Source of the DNA: Flabesymbios commensalis
Taxonomy: Eukaryota; Annelida; Polychaeta; Terebellida; Flabelligeridae
Assembly: GCA_964017125.1 (NCBI GenBank)
Contig: OZ024902.1
Span: 35,499,676-35,563,675, forward strand
Direction of reading: 5' to 3'
Length of the DNA stretch: 64,000 bases
Shown here: piece by piece, positions 1-12,700 of the stretch
Position numbering within the stretch: position 1 is the first letter of the stretch
Layout of the letters: the number at the start of each line of letters is the position of its first letter
The notes under the pieces: model-generated
Told to the model about the DNA's origin: nothing
Seen by the model: the letters and a program-made list of their open reading frames with translations, nothing else
The model's database searches: none
Translations under genes and position numbers: made by a program

Positions 1-806
1 TCTTGTTACACCATACCCTGTAAGATATGGGTGCCGTATATGGTGACTTGGGACGATGGGGTGACAAATGTGCATAACAACTACGGAAAATGTGTCCTAA
101 GTCAACCCAAATTCATGAATTGTGACTTTACAGGAAAAGACTGTGTTTGATATTAGTTTTATTCTTAACATAATTTTTTTGAAAACTATGGCTATTTCAT
201 GTCCAAAATATACTTCAGTCATCAATCATAAAGGTACACACCAATCAAAAGTAGAAGTAACTTCAGAAATGTATCTGTTCCTGTCATATCAGATGGGAGT
301 GATATAAAGGTCACTTGGGGGGGGGGGGGGTATTCCCCTACAACCCCTATATTACCCCTGTAACCTCTTTGGGATGTGTTTAGTGGACATCCGTGTTGGG
401 GCCTAAGTGGGTTTCAACCATCATAGATATCCTAAATTAATACAATTGAAGCAAAAACAACAAAAACTAAATATTCTGACCCTTTTGTCTGATTTGACCT
501 TGATATGACCTTGACATGACCTTAGGGTAATACCCATATGAATGAAACCCCACCCCAAGCCGTGACGCAGTGTGTACTTGGGATTACCTCCATCAGCTAA
601 CTGACCATTTTTACTAGAAGTGAGCCTACTGTACTATACTGGTCATTTGTCCAAATATTTCAATTTGTTTAAACAATTTATCCCGGTGACATTCTCATGC
701 AAGAATTTGAATAAGGGTTGAGAAAAATATTCAAGAAAATTTCTTCTCCATCTTTGAACTCCGTTTTCTCAAAATAACACGATTTTTAAATTGATATTTT
801 CCGATT
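1..806. other. No gene recognised
   Basis: AT-rich sequence with a G run at 317-330. Only short chance frames; nothing resembling an exon was found. Confidence 0.6.
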
Positions 807-1594
807 TAGGGGAGACTGGGGCACCTTGAGACGGACAAATTCAGACCCCCGAAACATAGATTTAATTTTCAAAGTAAAATATTCTGACGACATATACAGA
901 TACAGCATCCAGTGGGGTATATTTGAGCAAGAAATGAAAATTATCGGATATGTGTAACCTTACATTTTTTAACAAAACAGATTTTCAAAAAAGTGTCTCA
1001 ATGTACCCCGTACTCGGGCACCTTGAGACACCACATGGGGTACCTTGAGACGCCAAATTAGGTACCTGAAAACAACATGGATCTAACTAAATCAAGATTT
1101 GAATACTACATATACCTGTAGATAAAGCCTGCAGTTGGCTAATGTTAGATTTTGCAGTAAAATATGTGCCTGAAAAAAATTGGACGCACCTTGAGACACT
1201 TTCGGGGCACCTTGAGACAGACCTGGGGCACCTTGAGACTGCTTTGGGGCACATTGAGACAGCGTCTCAAGGTGCCCCACCCTGACTGACCTCACATCTG
1301 ATATCATAGTTTGTGTGTGGGGTGTATTTGAACCAAACCATTATACATAAGTTATAAAGTGATCTATAGAAACAAATATTGATCAGCCAAAAAATCTACT
1401 TTTCATGTAAAAAATGGACCTAAGCTTACATGCATGCCCAGGATGTCAGATAGCCATTAGCAATAGGGTGAAAAATCGAAATTTGTTAGTTTTGGTATCA
1501 TTGACCAGATGGCGTACAAATCGCAAAATAATATCTGTGTCAAACAGGCCTGTCTCATGGTGCCCCATGTCTCAAGGTGCCCCAGTTTCCCCTA
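807..1594. mobile_element. TA-flanked TIR element with subterminal repeats
   Basis: Inverted ends TAGGGGAGACTGGGGCACC at 807 and the complement ending at 1594, with TA at both edges. The motif GGGGCACCTTGAGAC recurs in both orientations at 818-832, 1017-1050, 1185-1280 and 1550-1583. No transposase-like frame; short open frames here are by-products of the repeats. Confidence 0.8.
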
Positions 1595-1752
1595 CATCTT
1601 TGGAGCTATTCAACCTACAGGCTTGTGTGACACCTCATTTTAAAGGTAATTTTGTGGAGATTCAGGATCTGATAATAACTCCAATACCCTAAAACGCGAC
1701 TTCCGTCTTATTTTGCCAGATCGGGTCACATATGCAAGAGATATTGGACATA

Positions 1753-1861
1753 CCCAGCAAATATGAGACGTTGGGACAACGCTGGTTTACTGTTGGACCA
1801 GCTTCGTAGCCAGTGGGCCAACAGTAAACCAATGTTGTGCCAACATCTCATGTTTGCTGGG
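1753..1861. mobile_element. Palindromic MITE, CCCAGCAAACA family
   Basis: A near-perfect foldback of about 109 bp starts CCCAGCAAATATGAGACG and ends with its complement. TA lies on both sides (1751-1752, 1862-1863), as in Tc1/mariner-type elements. It is the first of many copies in the window. Confidence 0.8.
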
Positions 1862-2780
1862 TAGAATACTATATCTGGACATTCCAGGGCCATGTTACTG
1901 CTTATATATATATATGTTTATTACTGTCTCACCCGATATACACAATAATACAATCACACAATAAAATAAAATAGCATAATAAAACTATTGACATCGGTCA
2001 CTCCTAGGTGGAGTTATGAGAGACCCTTGGCTCTAGACAAATTTAGTCCCAGTATGGACATAATATAACAAAATAATGTTTATGTACAGATGATACAGAA
2101 TTATGTAATAAATAGATAATGATGTTAAGCACATTATTAAATAACATTATTAAAGTAACAAAATATCTTTGAATAATTAGTAATTAGTAATACGATATAA
2201 TAAAATAAGTTGATATACATTATCATGAAATAAAACTATTATATGAGTTTAAAATTGTTGATCTTATATACAGATGCCACAGAATTATACATAGTTCATA
2301 GCGTTATTAATTCAACATATTATGTTTAAATAATTAGTGATACGATATAATAAAATAAGTTCATATAACTTATACATAGGATACAATAAGACTATTCTGA
2401 AGAGTTTAAAATTGTTGATCTTATATCTAAAATCTCACTGCAGACCTTATCACATCGGCTCACAATATTCTTTGATGACATTAAAATGATAAATTTATCC
2501 ATACAGCTCAGGCTAATAAATTCTGGATGGCAGTACGTAGCATGGTTAAAAAGCCCCTCTCTTACTGTACTGTATTTCGGGCATGACATTATTACGTGCT
2601 CCTCGTCCTCTACTTTACCAGGACAAAACTGACACTCACGATCATTTATTGGAGTGCTGGTATATCTGCCAATTTCTATGTTTATAGGGGCTACTCCTGC
2701 TCTAAGACGGGCCAGGGCAGATCTATGACCACGTGCTCTCACACACAAAACATACGGTTTCACACCATACTCAGAATTAA

Positions 2781-3946
2781 AGCTGCATAACTGTTTTGTT
2801 TATTTTATTCAAACGATTAATCCATAGAGAATGGTGTTTTATTTTTTTATTTTATTTTTTTAGTTATTATGGGTTTAAGTTTTTTTTTTTTTTAAATTGT
2901 TGCCCCACCAAAACAAACCTGATCACAGCGGAGTAAGACATACTGTCTATATAATCAGGACATTAAAAGTACCAAGTGGCAGATAACGGTCAACATAGAA
3001 AAAAGAGAGGAAGACTTTTAAAATTATTGTTATTTTTTAAGTGATCATAGATACATTTCACAGTACAACGTGTATTGTCTCATATCAGTTAGACATATCT
3101 AGAACTTATTACTTTGTCTGATATGGATGATATCTGCATGTAATGTCATGTTTAATATCGGTACCGGTATGGAGAATGTCACTCACTTGAAAAAAAAAAC
3201 CCTATTTCGATATGGTGATTTTAAGTGTGGGCCAGCATCAGAGCCTTTTGCCCGCCATTAAGACGCTCTCCCCAGACCGTGAGAAATTGTACTCAGAATT
3301 GACATCAAATTCAGTGATGTAAATCATCGTTTTCGTTCTTTGGATTTTCGTGATTTTCTTGAAAAACATTCGCATTTTTTTATTAGGTATCTCATGAACA
3401 TTTCAAAATATAGTCAAAATGCTACTAGACAATATCAGACTTTATTTTATTTTATCGTAAACCATCACATGCAGTGATATACATCGCGCTATGCGGTAAA
3501 ATAAAATAATTTTTAAAAACATCAGACTTTACTGTAACCGATTTGACCCAGTATCCACCATCTAGATCTGCGGCTGGTTATGAGGGCTTTGTATCTCAGC
3601 TAACACGAGGCATTGATCCAATGGCAGAATAATGTCGGCCCATCGTCTGCGGTACTGGCCCAACATTATGCCGATTCAGTTCAACGTATGTGTTTGCTAT
3701 TAAGGGGGTGGTTTCGTGCTGGCCAATGTAACGTTATATTGGCCCATAACCTCACCATTATAACATGAATATTGTACACACACCGAATCACTACTTAATA
3801 ATACTTGATGGTGTATCGCATGGTAAGCTAATTCTACTACATTTACCCAGTTTTAGTGCATTTATAAGGCCTTTAAAACAATAGCAATGATTGTATTGTA
3901 CGTTTTAGGTTATTTTAATCGAAATAAACAAAACAGTTATGCAGCT
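2781..3946. mobile_element. piggyBac-type TTAA-flanked element inside the LINE
   Basis: TTAA duplications lie at 2777-2780 and 3947-3950. Terminal inverted repeats read AGCTGCATAACTGTTTTGTT. No transposase. It is about 560 bp longer than the copy at 30242-30838. The extra right-hand part includes a nested 76-bp insert at 3445-3520 with an 11-bp flanking repeat (ATCAGACTTTA) and a palindromic MITE at 3597-3700. Confidence 0.85.
3597..3700. mobile_element. Palindromic MITE, CCCAGCAAACA family (diverged)
   Basis: Foldback with ends AGCTAACACGAGGC and CGTATGTGTTTGCT, nested in the extra part of the piggyBac-type element. Confidence 0.6.
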
Positions 3947-4865
3947 TTAAACTTTCTATATGTGCGTAATCTATTGCCACCGCGACCAGAGCGAGCTTGA
4001 ATTCTATTTACCTTGGCAGACTATTCATTCTTATACGTGTTTAGAGCATCATCATTGACAGCTTTTAAATTAATATTTTCACATCTTTCAAAATCTACTA
4101 AGTCTGGTAGTCTGATGTTGTTAAACATTCTGGAAACACGACCAGACCAGCCGCGGCTCTTGACACCTCTCTTTAAATAAGCCCACATAAATACCTTTCT
4201 GTTGAGTCTGGGAGTTGACATAGTACATAATCTGTTAAATAGCCGCGTGACGGCCAAAGCCTGACGGCAAGACGGTGGAATCAAGCCCATATCACCAGTT
4301 ACTGCGGCAAGAGGGGCTTGTTTCCCCACGCCAAGAAAAAAACGACATGCCCTGTGAAATATATCATCAATTGAGCTGAATGACCTTGTTCCCCATATAC
4401 CTGCACCATAATTTATAAGCCAGCTCATTAATAAAGAGGTTAAATAGTGCAGGTGATAAAACACAACCTTGTTTCAGGCCACATGATACATTAAACCACT
4501 CTGTCTGATATACATTGTTTAAACGAACACAACTGGCTGTGTTTTTTTATATTGCTCTCAGTGCACCATAAAATTGACTATTTATACCAACGTTACGTAA
4601 TTTATACCAGAGTAAATCTCTATCTATACGATCATATGCCTTTCGTAGGTCTATGAACGTAGCAAACGTTGATTTACGTTGAGACTTACGACATTCTATT
4701 ATGGTTGACAATGTGCTAAGATGATCAATTGTGGACCTACTTTTTCTGAAACCATTTTGACTATCATAGATAATATTATTACCTTCAGTCCAAGTAGTTA
4801 ACCGAGAGTTCAGTATAGCACAATATATTTTATAGACTGAAGATGTCAGGCTGATTCCACGGTAT

Positions 4866-6429
4866 TATAATAGATGAGTGATTAAATATAGTGTCATTGC
4901 GAATCTCATAAACAATCACTAAGAGGTCGACACCAAGATTTGCTTTCACACAGGAGCAATTGACAATGTAGGACTATATAATGATATGGTCATTCGTGCA
5001 TATAATACAGATGTTTTAGTTATTAGAGGATGACAATGTTATACAATCAAGTGATGAGACAGAGAGTTCAAGTGGCGATAATGTATCATTTGACTAATTT
5101 AAAAAATCAAAATATGATTTAACTTTTATGGTTGTCTTAAACTCAATATATATAGCTGACATATTGTATACGTTATGCTTTGGCACAGGATAACGTCCAA
5201 AGAACTTTAATTTAAGCTTAAGATACCCATCTTATGATATGGTTCAATGTTGGAACAGTGTCATAAATGATGGCACAACATTTAACCAACATTGGATCAT
5301 GTTGACTGCCTAGAACCAGCATGACATAGAACGCTTCTGGTCACAGCAAAACCAAGTATCTGCTTATTTCACAAGTGTGCAGATACGGTCTATTGAAAGT
5401 GATGTTACAAACAAGAAGGAGGCAGTGACATCAGCATAAATGAAGTATATAGGCCTACTTGTTTTACAAGTTTTTAAATTCACCTTTGTTGTCACTGCAC
5501 AATTTTTGTTTTGCTGTAACCTCCTGTTTTCCCTTTGGGTTACAACTAGCACTCTTAACACCAGCTTCTGAGACGTAATCAGGTAATGTGTGCACACACA
5601 CCACGGCGTGCAAAGCTCCAAGAAAGGAGCGAACGCTGTCCACACGAAGAAGAAGAAGAGGAGTTTGCACAGGCAGAACAGATGTTAAGCGGAAGTTAAT
5701 GACAGAAATTTGTTTTGAAAGTCAGCCTAAAAACTTCAAAGACCGCGATGTCTGGAGATTGAAATCAAGGCTATATGCCTAATGATCAGGTAACCCTATC
5801 TTTGCGTTACTTTACCATCAAACAAACAATTGATGTGCGTTGAACTAAATCTGGCTCTTTGTTGTGAAAATAAATTATCATATAATAAAAAGAAAACTTT
5901 CAGCATAGCTGATTATGGGACAACTCTGAAATACTGGCCGTCATGCGTTTGTTGACAATAATGTTATAAAGAGTATTACGCAGGACAAGGTGTTATAAAG
6001 AGTATTCACAGGACAAGTATAAGAGAACCAATGAAATTAAACGTTACAGAGCATGGGCCAAAGGGGGTGAGGCTATTCAAATATAAACACCAGGAGAATG
6101 GTTTGTTGTTTCTATTTTACATTTGATTTAACCGTGTAGTACATAAGAATTAATGTGTCATTGAAATTAGAATCATTTTCTAATCAAATTTCAGTAAATA
6201 AAAATATGTGCCAGAAAAATAGCAGTGGTCAGCGATTTAGAGGGAATGATCATGTTAATGCTTCCACCCCCACAAGCGACACATCTTTGGTCAGTCCCTG
6301 GTATCCTGGCAACATCCAGACAACTTGCATGGCGCACTGACTTCTGTGACTGTGCACGTCATTCATGCCTATTATCACTTATTTATAATAATATACATGA
6401 TATACCGAGATTATAATCATTGTTAGTTC
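4866..6429. other. Intergenic, left of MNS1
   Basis: No supported gene. Short duplicated AAGAGTATT(A)CGCAGGACAA at about 5967-6015. A glutamate-rich frame at 5620-5690 lacks convincing splice sites. Confidence 0.5.
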
Positions 6430-6728
6430 CTAATAGACAAGGCACATGACTCAAGTCTACTCTAAATTAAGTTGAATAAATTGAACGACTCCGTCAGTCC
6501 GTGTCAGAAAGAGTCGTTCAGTTGCCGAGTTGGTTAACCCGTTCTGCCCAACTTCTGGCGTTCATAACTTCATGATTTGATTTTGACTGATTTGTTTTGG
6601 TACTTTTCACCATTTTGAGTTGACTGCTTGGCGTCTGTCAGTGTCAGTCACTGTCACTGAAGAGGCTGGACAGTTCCTGACTGATTGTGAAAGCCTCAAG
6701 CAGTAAAGAGGTCAACAAATTGTGCAGC
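6430..6728 (+). promoter_or_regulatory. Probable MNS1 promoter and 5' UTR
   Basis: Unique-looking sequence runs up to the start codon at 6729. The transcription start is not visible. An X-box-like palindrome with three mismatches lies further upstream at about 6301-6314 (reverse strand GTTGCCAGGATACC). RFX factors acting through X-boxes are known regulators of ciliary genes, so a site here would fit, but the match is imperfect. Confidence 0.35.
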
Positions 6729-9700
6729 ATGGTGAGTAAATTGTTAATTTAAATCCGTTTTTGCAAGCAAGGCCATGGTCTTGACTCCTCAGACGAACAG
6801 TCAAGTCTGTCAAGACTCAAGTCAAGACCAACAGTGGCAACACTGCAACACCAACTGACTAAAGCAAGTGTCACACTCACAAGTCCAAGTGAATTCTCAA
6901 CGACTCAATTCAACTTTCAAGCAAGACCAGGGCAGGGCCCGGTCAACCAGGGGCCAGGCCCAGGGGGCAAATTTAGAAAATAACACGTAGTCTAAGAGTC
7001 TAACGTTAGGCCTAGGCCTAATAAATTAATTAATTAATAAAATAATTGATAAGTTAATTTCTAACACTGATGCGAGTAACCTCGCCACAAGGTAACCTCG
7101 CCACAAGGTAACTTCACCACACCACGGGTAGACTCTAGCTATTCAGCTCGAGATGCATAGCCTTGAATGCTTAATCCCACCTAAGCCTATGCCATGGCTA
7201 TACTCGCCGTCGAATTAACCAGGATCGCATGATTTTTGGCGATTTCTCCGTCAATTCTGAACCAATTTCCTTGAAATTTTGCAAAGGCCATTTTCTATTC
7301 AAATCCTAACAGCCCTGAAAATTTCGTGAAATTATATCAAGTGTATTTCAAAAGTTAGACTAGACTATTTGACATGTAGTAAATTGAAATTACATGTCCC
7401 TCTATAACCCCATTAAACTGAAATATTGAATATAATTGTGCAATTTTTTTACCGCTGTTAGGATTTTAATGGAAAATGACATTTGCAAAATTTAAAGGAA
7501 ATCGGTTCAAAATTAAGGAAGAAATCGCTGAAAATCATGCGATCCTGGTTGATGCTTTTAATTTGATGGCGAGTATAGTTTATTCTGGGTTTTAACTGTA
7601 TGGGTGTATAGTGAGCAGCGACAACAGATCGAGTCGCTGGCTTACTGTACACAGTAAGGCGCACTCTAGCCTATTGAAAAACCAATTGCAACTCATGGTT
7701 CCCCGTACCACAAGACTTGGTACTGGAGCAGCATTCAGTGTGAATGGACCAGAACTATGGAATGCCCTCCCTTTAAATTTGAGAAATGTTTCATCGCTGA
7801 ACAGTTTTAAAAAGAATCTAAAGACATATCTTTTTAAATTTTACTATTTTAGCTGAATATTTTAATCATTTTACAAGTATTACTTTTATGTGAGCGCCTT
7901 TGATCACCAGTGCTGGAGTCGTGCGTTGTTTTTAAGAACTGTCATAATAATAATAATAATAATAATAATTGAATATGAACACTCCCATTAGAAAAACACT
8001 TCCATTAGAAAACACACATTATTACTGGCCGCCCACTGACCGCGTTTTCAAATGGTAATCATTTAACTCATTACATCCAGCCCTACCTCGGTCACCCATT
8101 TTAAAACACATCCAAGACAAGAACAATGAAATAACTAGCAAGTAAATGTGCTACGGCATTTGTCAAAATCTCATCTGTTAGATCTAATGGCGCCCTGTTG
8201 TTTGGACTGCCATCCGGGTAACTGGTCTGCTTAAAACTCAAATGAAAAAATAATTGCATTTGGGGGACTCGGGATATAGTCCTGCCTCGGTCCTGTCACT
8301 TACCGGCTTAAATGGGGGTTTTCCTCAGTTACTTTAGTTTTTTTTCATCTTATATAAAAGAAGGGATGGTCTGTGTTGCTGTCTCAGGACTGTCCTGGGA
8401 TGGTCTCGATACTGTCCTGGTATTTTCCGTTTGATATACCGCCATAAAATAGACTCTAGACTAGTCTAGTCTAACCTTTGATAAATTTTGTTCAAATCCT
8501 GCGTAGAATAAATAATTTTAAACATGTAATAAAAATTGAAATTTTCATCGTGCCACCGAGCTAGGTTGAAGTAAATAATTTGTTAGAGACAAAAACTCCA
8601 GCGCCCTCTGGAGATTGAATGGTGGCTCCCTTATGGTATTTATTGAAAACCAGAGAATTTTTTCAATTTTCCGAGGGGTGGCAAAATAGCCCCGAGCTGC
8701 AGGGGTGGCAAAATAGCCCCGGTTTACTGTATTTACTTTGCAGAGATTTACTTGCCCACCTCTGTGGTACCGATAGTGAAGTGGACTGAGAGGCTCCTCA
8801 CTCCTACAGCTGTGCGGGCAGTCAAGTCCTGAGAGTAATTTTGATTTTTGCCATTTTGGTAAAAGGTGTCTTTTTTTATAGACTGTACATACCGGGCACT
8901 CCCCTATTCACGAGCTGCTTCACTGAACTCGAACTCAATTGAAACTAGGGCAGGTCTACAGGGCTCGATTGAATTTAGATTTGTCCAGTCGGACAACTGG
9001 CTAAAAAACTGACTAAGTCTTCCCCAAAAATATCACTTGTCCATCCTAATAATTGTCACGCAGGGACACTTGTCCGGAAAACCAAGATCAGTGAAACTGA
9101 ACTTGCCCTTCCCAGATTGTTGGTCGTCTCGGGAGGGCCGATTTCGAGCCCTGGTCTAGGTCTAGACTCTTGACTAACGCTGTTATCCCAGGCTAAGTCT
9201 AAGAATAAGACCACCCAGTACCATAATTTAATGTAACTTGACCATAGAGTTAGTTGGAAGGTAATCGATATTCCCAAAGAAGAGACTAAGCCTTAGATGT
9301 GGATAAGCCCACACCGTTTTAAAGGTCTGTTTGCTGCATGTCCCACATGTTAACACTGACAAATGATAAAACCGCATCCTTTTTCTATTTTACAGACAAC
9401 TGTAAGGAGAACGCATGCCCAGCAACATGCTCTTTTGGAGCAATGTCGACGGGCAGAACAGCAGAGAGAAGATTCTGTTAAAGAGCTCACACGTGCACAG
9501 ATGGAAATATCTAACATGGCTGGAGAAGAGAGAGCTGAAGCAAAAAGATTGCTACGTCAAATGCAGTTAGAACAAAAAGAACGCGATATGGATGAAAGAA
9601 TAAGAAAGGTGACATTATTTTCTTGTAGTTCAAATCTATAAATTTCTTATCAAACCTTTTAGGCCACTACTATTTACTATTTTCTACTGTTCTTGTACAT

Positions 9701-12700
9701 AATCATCTTTGATACATATCATTCTTACTTATAACTACACCAATATACTAATCTTAACTCCTCCCCTTATCTCAATATCCCAACAAACAAGAGACATTGA
9801 TCCAATCTTTGTTTAATGCTGGACCAGGATTGTGAACTATAAAATAAACTGATTTTCTTTCTTTTTATTAGTGGCCAATTTCTTTTGCATCTTACATATT
9901 ATAAAATTGCATAGATAAAAAATATCCACTACGGTATGTCTTACCAATTACAAGTACAGTACTGGGGCCCATCCCACAACCATCTTAAAATTAAAATTAT
10001 CCTAAAGTTTATAAATTTTTGTGTTGCGCATTTACCAGTTTTAAAGCGAGATAAAAAAAACCTCCTGTCTTACTTATTTTGGATGTGCATGTCTGAAATG
10101 AGAAATCGGGAATCTCGTCTTTATATCTCACTTTAAAACTAGTAAATGCGCAACACAAAAATTAAAAAACTGGAAACGCAATTCTAGTCTATTGACATGT
10201 TCACATCATATGGCCATATTAAAAACGAGAATAAAAATACTGATTTTTTTTATCATTTTAGCCTGATTGTGTCGCTTTTTTAAACTTTCCCTCTTTCACA
10301 TTAGAAAAGTTGAGATGTATTTTAACTTCGGATAACTCAGCTTTATCTGTTTATAACTGATGACCAATTTTTTTAACAGTAAATTAGCAGCTTCAACAGA
10401 AATTAGGGTGAATCTTTTATGAATATTGGCGTTTTCTGTAGATAGCCAGTCTTTCCCAAAAACCTGAAATTTCACTGGACAGTAGGTCCTGTAAACTTGA
10501 AACTTTTGCCAGACCAAAAAAAAATCGCCAGACATTATGTGGTCAATGGCCGATTCTTACCTTGTGAGACCAGAAAAAAGCCCCAAAAAACAAAACTGAC
10601 CAAAAAATAGCCTAATTGAAGGTCCGATGTTGCTGGGTATTTTGCCGGACCTACCTCTGTTTTACCTGCCATGTCCGGTCGATCCGACGCTACTGAGAAA
10701 GACTGGATAGCATCTAGGCCATTCCCCACAAATATGTTGAGCATTATATTGCAACAAATATTCCGTTGTAAATTTTAACTGATCTGTACTGTAAGCCTAT
10801 ATATATTAGTTTTCCAATCTATTGACAAGAAAAGCTAGCATTACCAGTACCGTAGTGTGTACACATAAAATACAGTCCACTAACTTTATATAGCATCATT
10901 GTTTTTCAGGCTCAAGAATCAAAAGAAATAAAAGCTGAGCAACAGGAACAGGAACAACGAGTTGCGGAAGAATTGTGTCGAATTAAATTAGAGTCAACAA
11001 GAGATGAGAAAATGAGACAACAGATTCGTGAATCTAGGTAACTTTCTTTACTATCATCATTTATAAAGTACTTATGATGTTTCGACTTGCTATGGCACGT
11101 CTTATCTGGACACATACTGATGTCCTGGCGGTCAAAAAGCTCAGACACCGGCGGAATGATCTTGTCATAGATGTGTGGTAGCTGGTAGCTTTGGTCCCTG
11201 TTTATGGTCTAGTGTTATTGGCGTATATGGATGGCACCCTTGTCTTTAGGTCTATGCCAGTCTAGTTTTAGATTAGTTCGGAGGGGGGGGGGGGGTGGTT
11301 ACTGTAAATGTCTAAGCCACAAGGGTCACAATTGGTTGTGTAGTCCTGGAATTATGATCAATGACAAAAGTCTATAATTGATTTAATTGGCAACAAATTG
11401 TTTTGTCCTCAAATTGTTTTATCTTTTGTTGGTTATGCAGCAGTATGTGCAGAGTTGATCCCACTCATTTGCATCTTGTCTTACACATAATAATTGGGAA
11501 GTAACAATATCTGAGGAAGATATTCTTTGTTTTTTTTTCATATTAGTAGAGAACCCATGCGACCCATCACAGGTCCAAAAATGCAGATTAGCCACTGTGG
11601 CTAATTCAAGAGGTTGTGAATTGGACACACCAAGTTTCGATCAGCCACAGGTCATCCTATGCGAGCCGAGCAGACAATAAGCTGGGGGTTCGGGGTATGC
11701 GAGTCAAATAACCCCAATACTAGCCTACCAAGATGATTTATTTTCCCTTCCCCAGGATTTTTTTCAGTTACAAATTGGTCATTTTTTTTAATGAAAATGG
11801 ATTACATGTAGGCCCATTGTAAATCATGAATTTTCTGTGAGAACACTTCATTTTTTCACATTATGAAAAATTTATTCAAAATAGCGTGACACAGAATTTC
11901 AGAAAAAAAACAGCAAGCAATATATAACACTAAAAATGGCCATGCATGCAATTTGATGCCATGATTGACAGACACTGGTGCATGTAATACTTTGGCTACT
12001 GTTGTTCTGTTCCCCTCTTTACTAACCCTTTCAACCCTTACGATGCATCAAAGCATCATTTAAATACCTGAAAACAGACTTGATTTTCCTATAACTAGGG
12101 GTGATAGAATGAATATTTCAATGAAACTGGTTTACTAATACATGGTAATTTTCTTTAATTTTTCACCCACTTCAAATCATCTTCATCCACTACAAGTCGA
12201 GAATTGCGACAGCAATTTCGCGGCTTGTAGTGGATGAAGATGACAATGTTAAATTCAGGCTTCAAAGGGTTAAGTCTCCACCGAAATGTACGCGCACGCG
12301 TGTGCACACGGGAGATCAGCAGATTTTCACACAGAACTCTGGGGTAGGCCTAGCAAGGAGGGATCCCCTTCCCATAAATGCATGACGTCTCGTGAAGTTT
12401 TCACGGTTTATCCCCAAATTAAAGCATGATCTTGATCCCCTTTGGCTTTGATAAAAGGTGGAAATAAGGATTTTTCATCACCAGGCATGATTCGTAAGCG
12501 TGGCAAATTCAGGGATGAAATATCTGATATACTATTTACCACAAGACATGTAGATTCGCATCTGCGAACGTGGCGAGTGGCCAGGAAAAGCACCGCATTA
12601 GCTATGATTGAAATCAATCGATAGTGCCAAATAATTCCAACTGAGCATTGGGTTTGAAATTATAACCAACTGTCTTTGCTAATATTTTATATATGTTTTC

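Larger units (their letters stand above)
1905..4865 (-). mobile_element. 5'-truncated LINE, minus strand, split by insertion
   Basis: On the minus strand 4860-4400 encodes reverse transcriptase blocks: NGFRKSRSTIDHL, ATFIDLRKAYDRIDRDLLW and CGLKQGCVLSPALFNLFINE. The YxDD block is missing, apparently deleted just before INYGAGIWGT. Downstream come GRGGNRLRTYRKF and, after an inserted element (2781-3946), VRARGHRSALARLRAGVAP and a zinc-knuckle-like CQFC...HVIMSC. In-frame stops occur, for example after NTYKNE and in the RT region, so it is dead. The 3' end is a (TA)n-rich tail near 1905-1930. The clade is not resolved. Confidence 0.85.

Noticed and set aside
1092-1692. Two open frames of 71 and 92 codons on opposite strands
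   Set aside because: Both are translations of the GGGGCACCTTGAGAC motif array of the TA-flanked element; residues simply repeat the DNA motif.
5588-5782. Plus-strand frame with arginine- or glutamate-rich stretch, a possible exon
   Set aside because: No matching donor and acceptor pair in phase and no recognisable domain.
12408-12624. Open frames on both strands in MNS1 intron 3
   Set aside because: The mirrored frames cover the same DNA and join neither flanking exon in phase.
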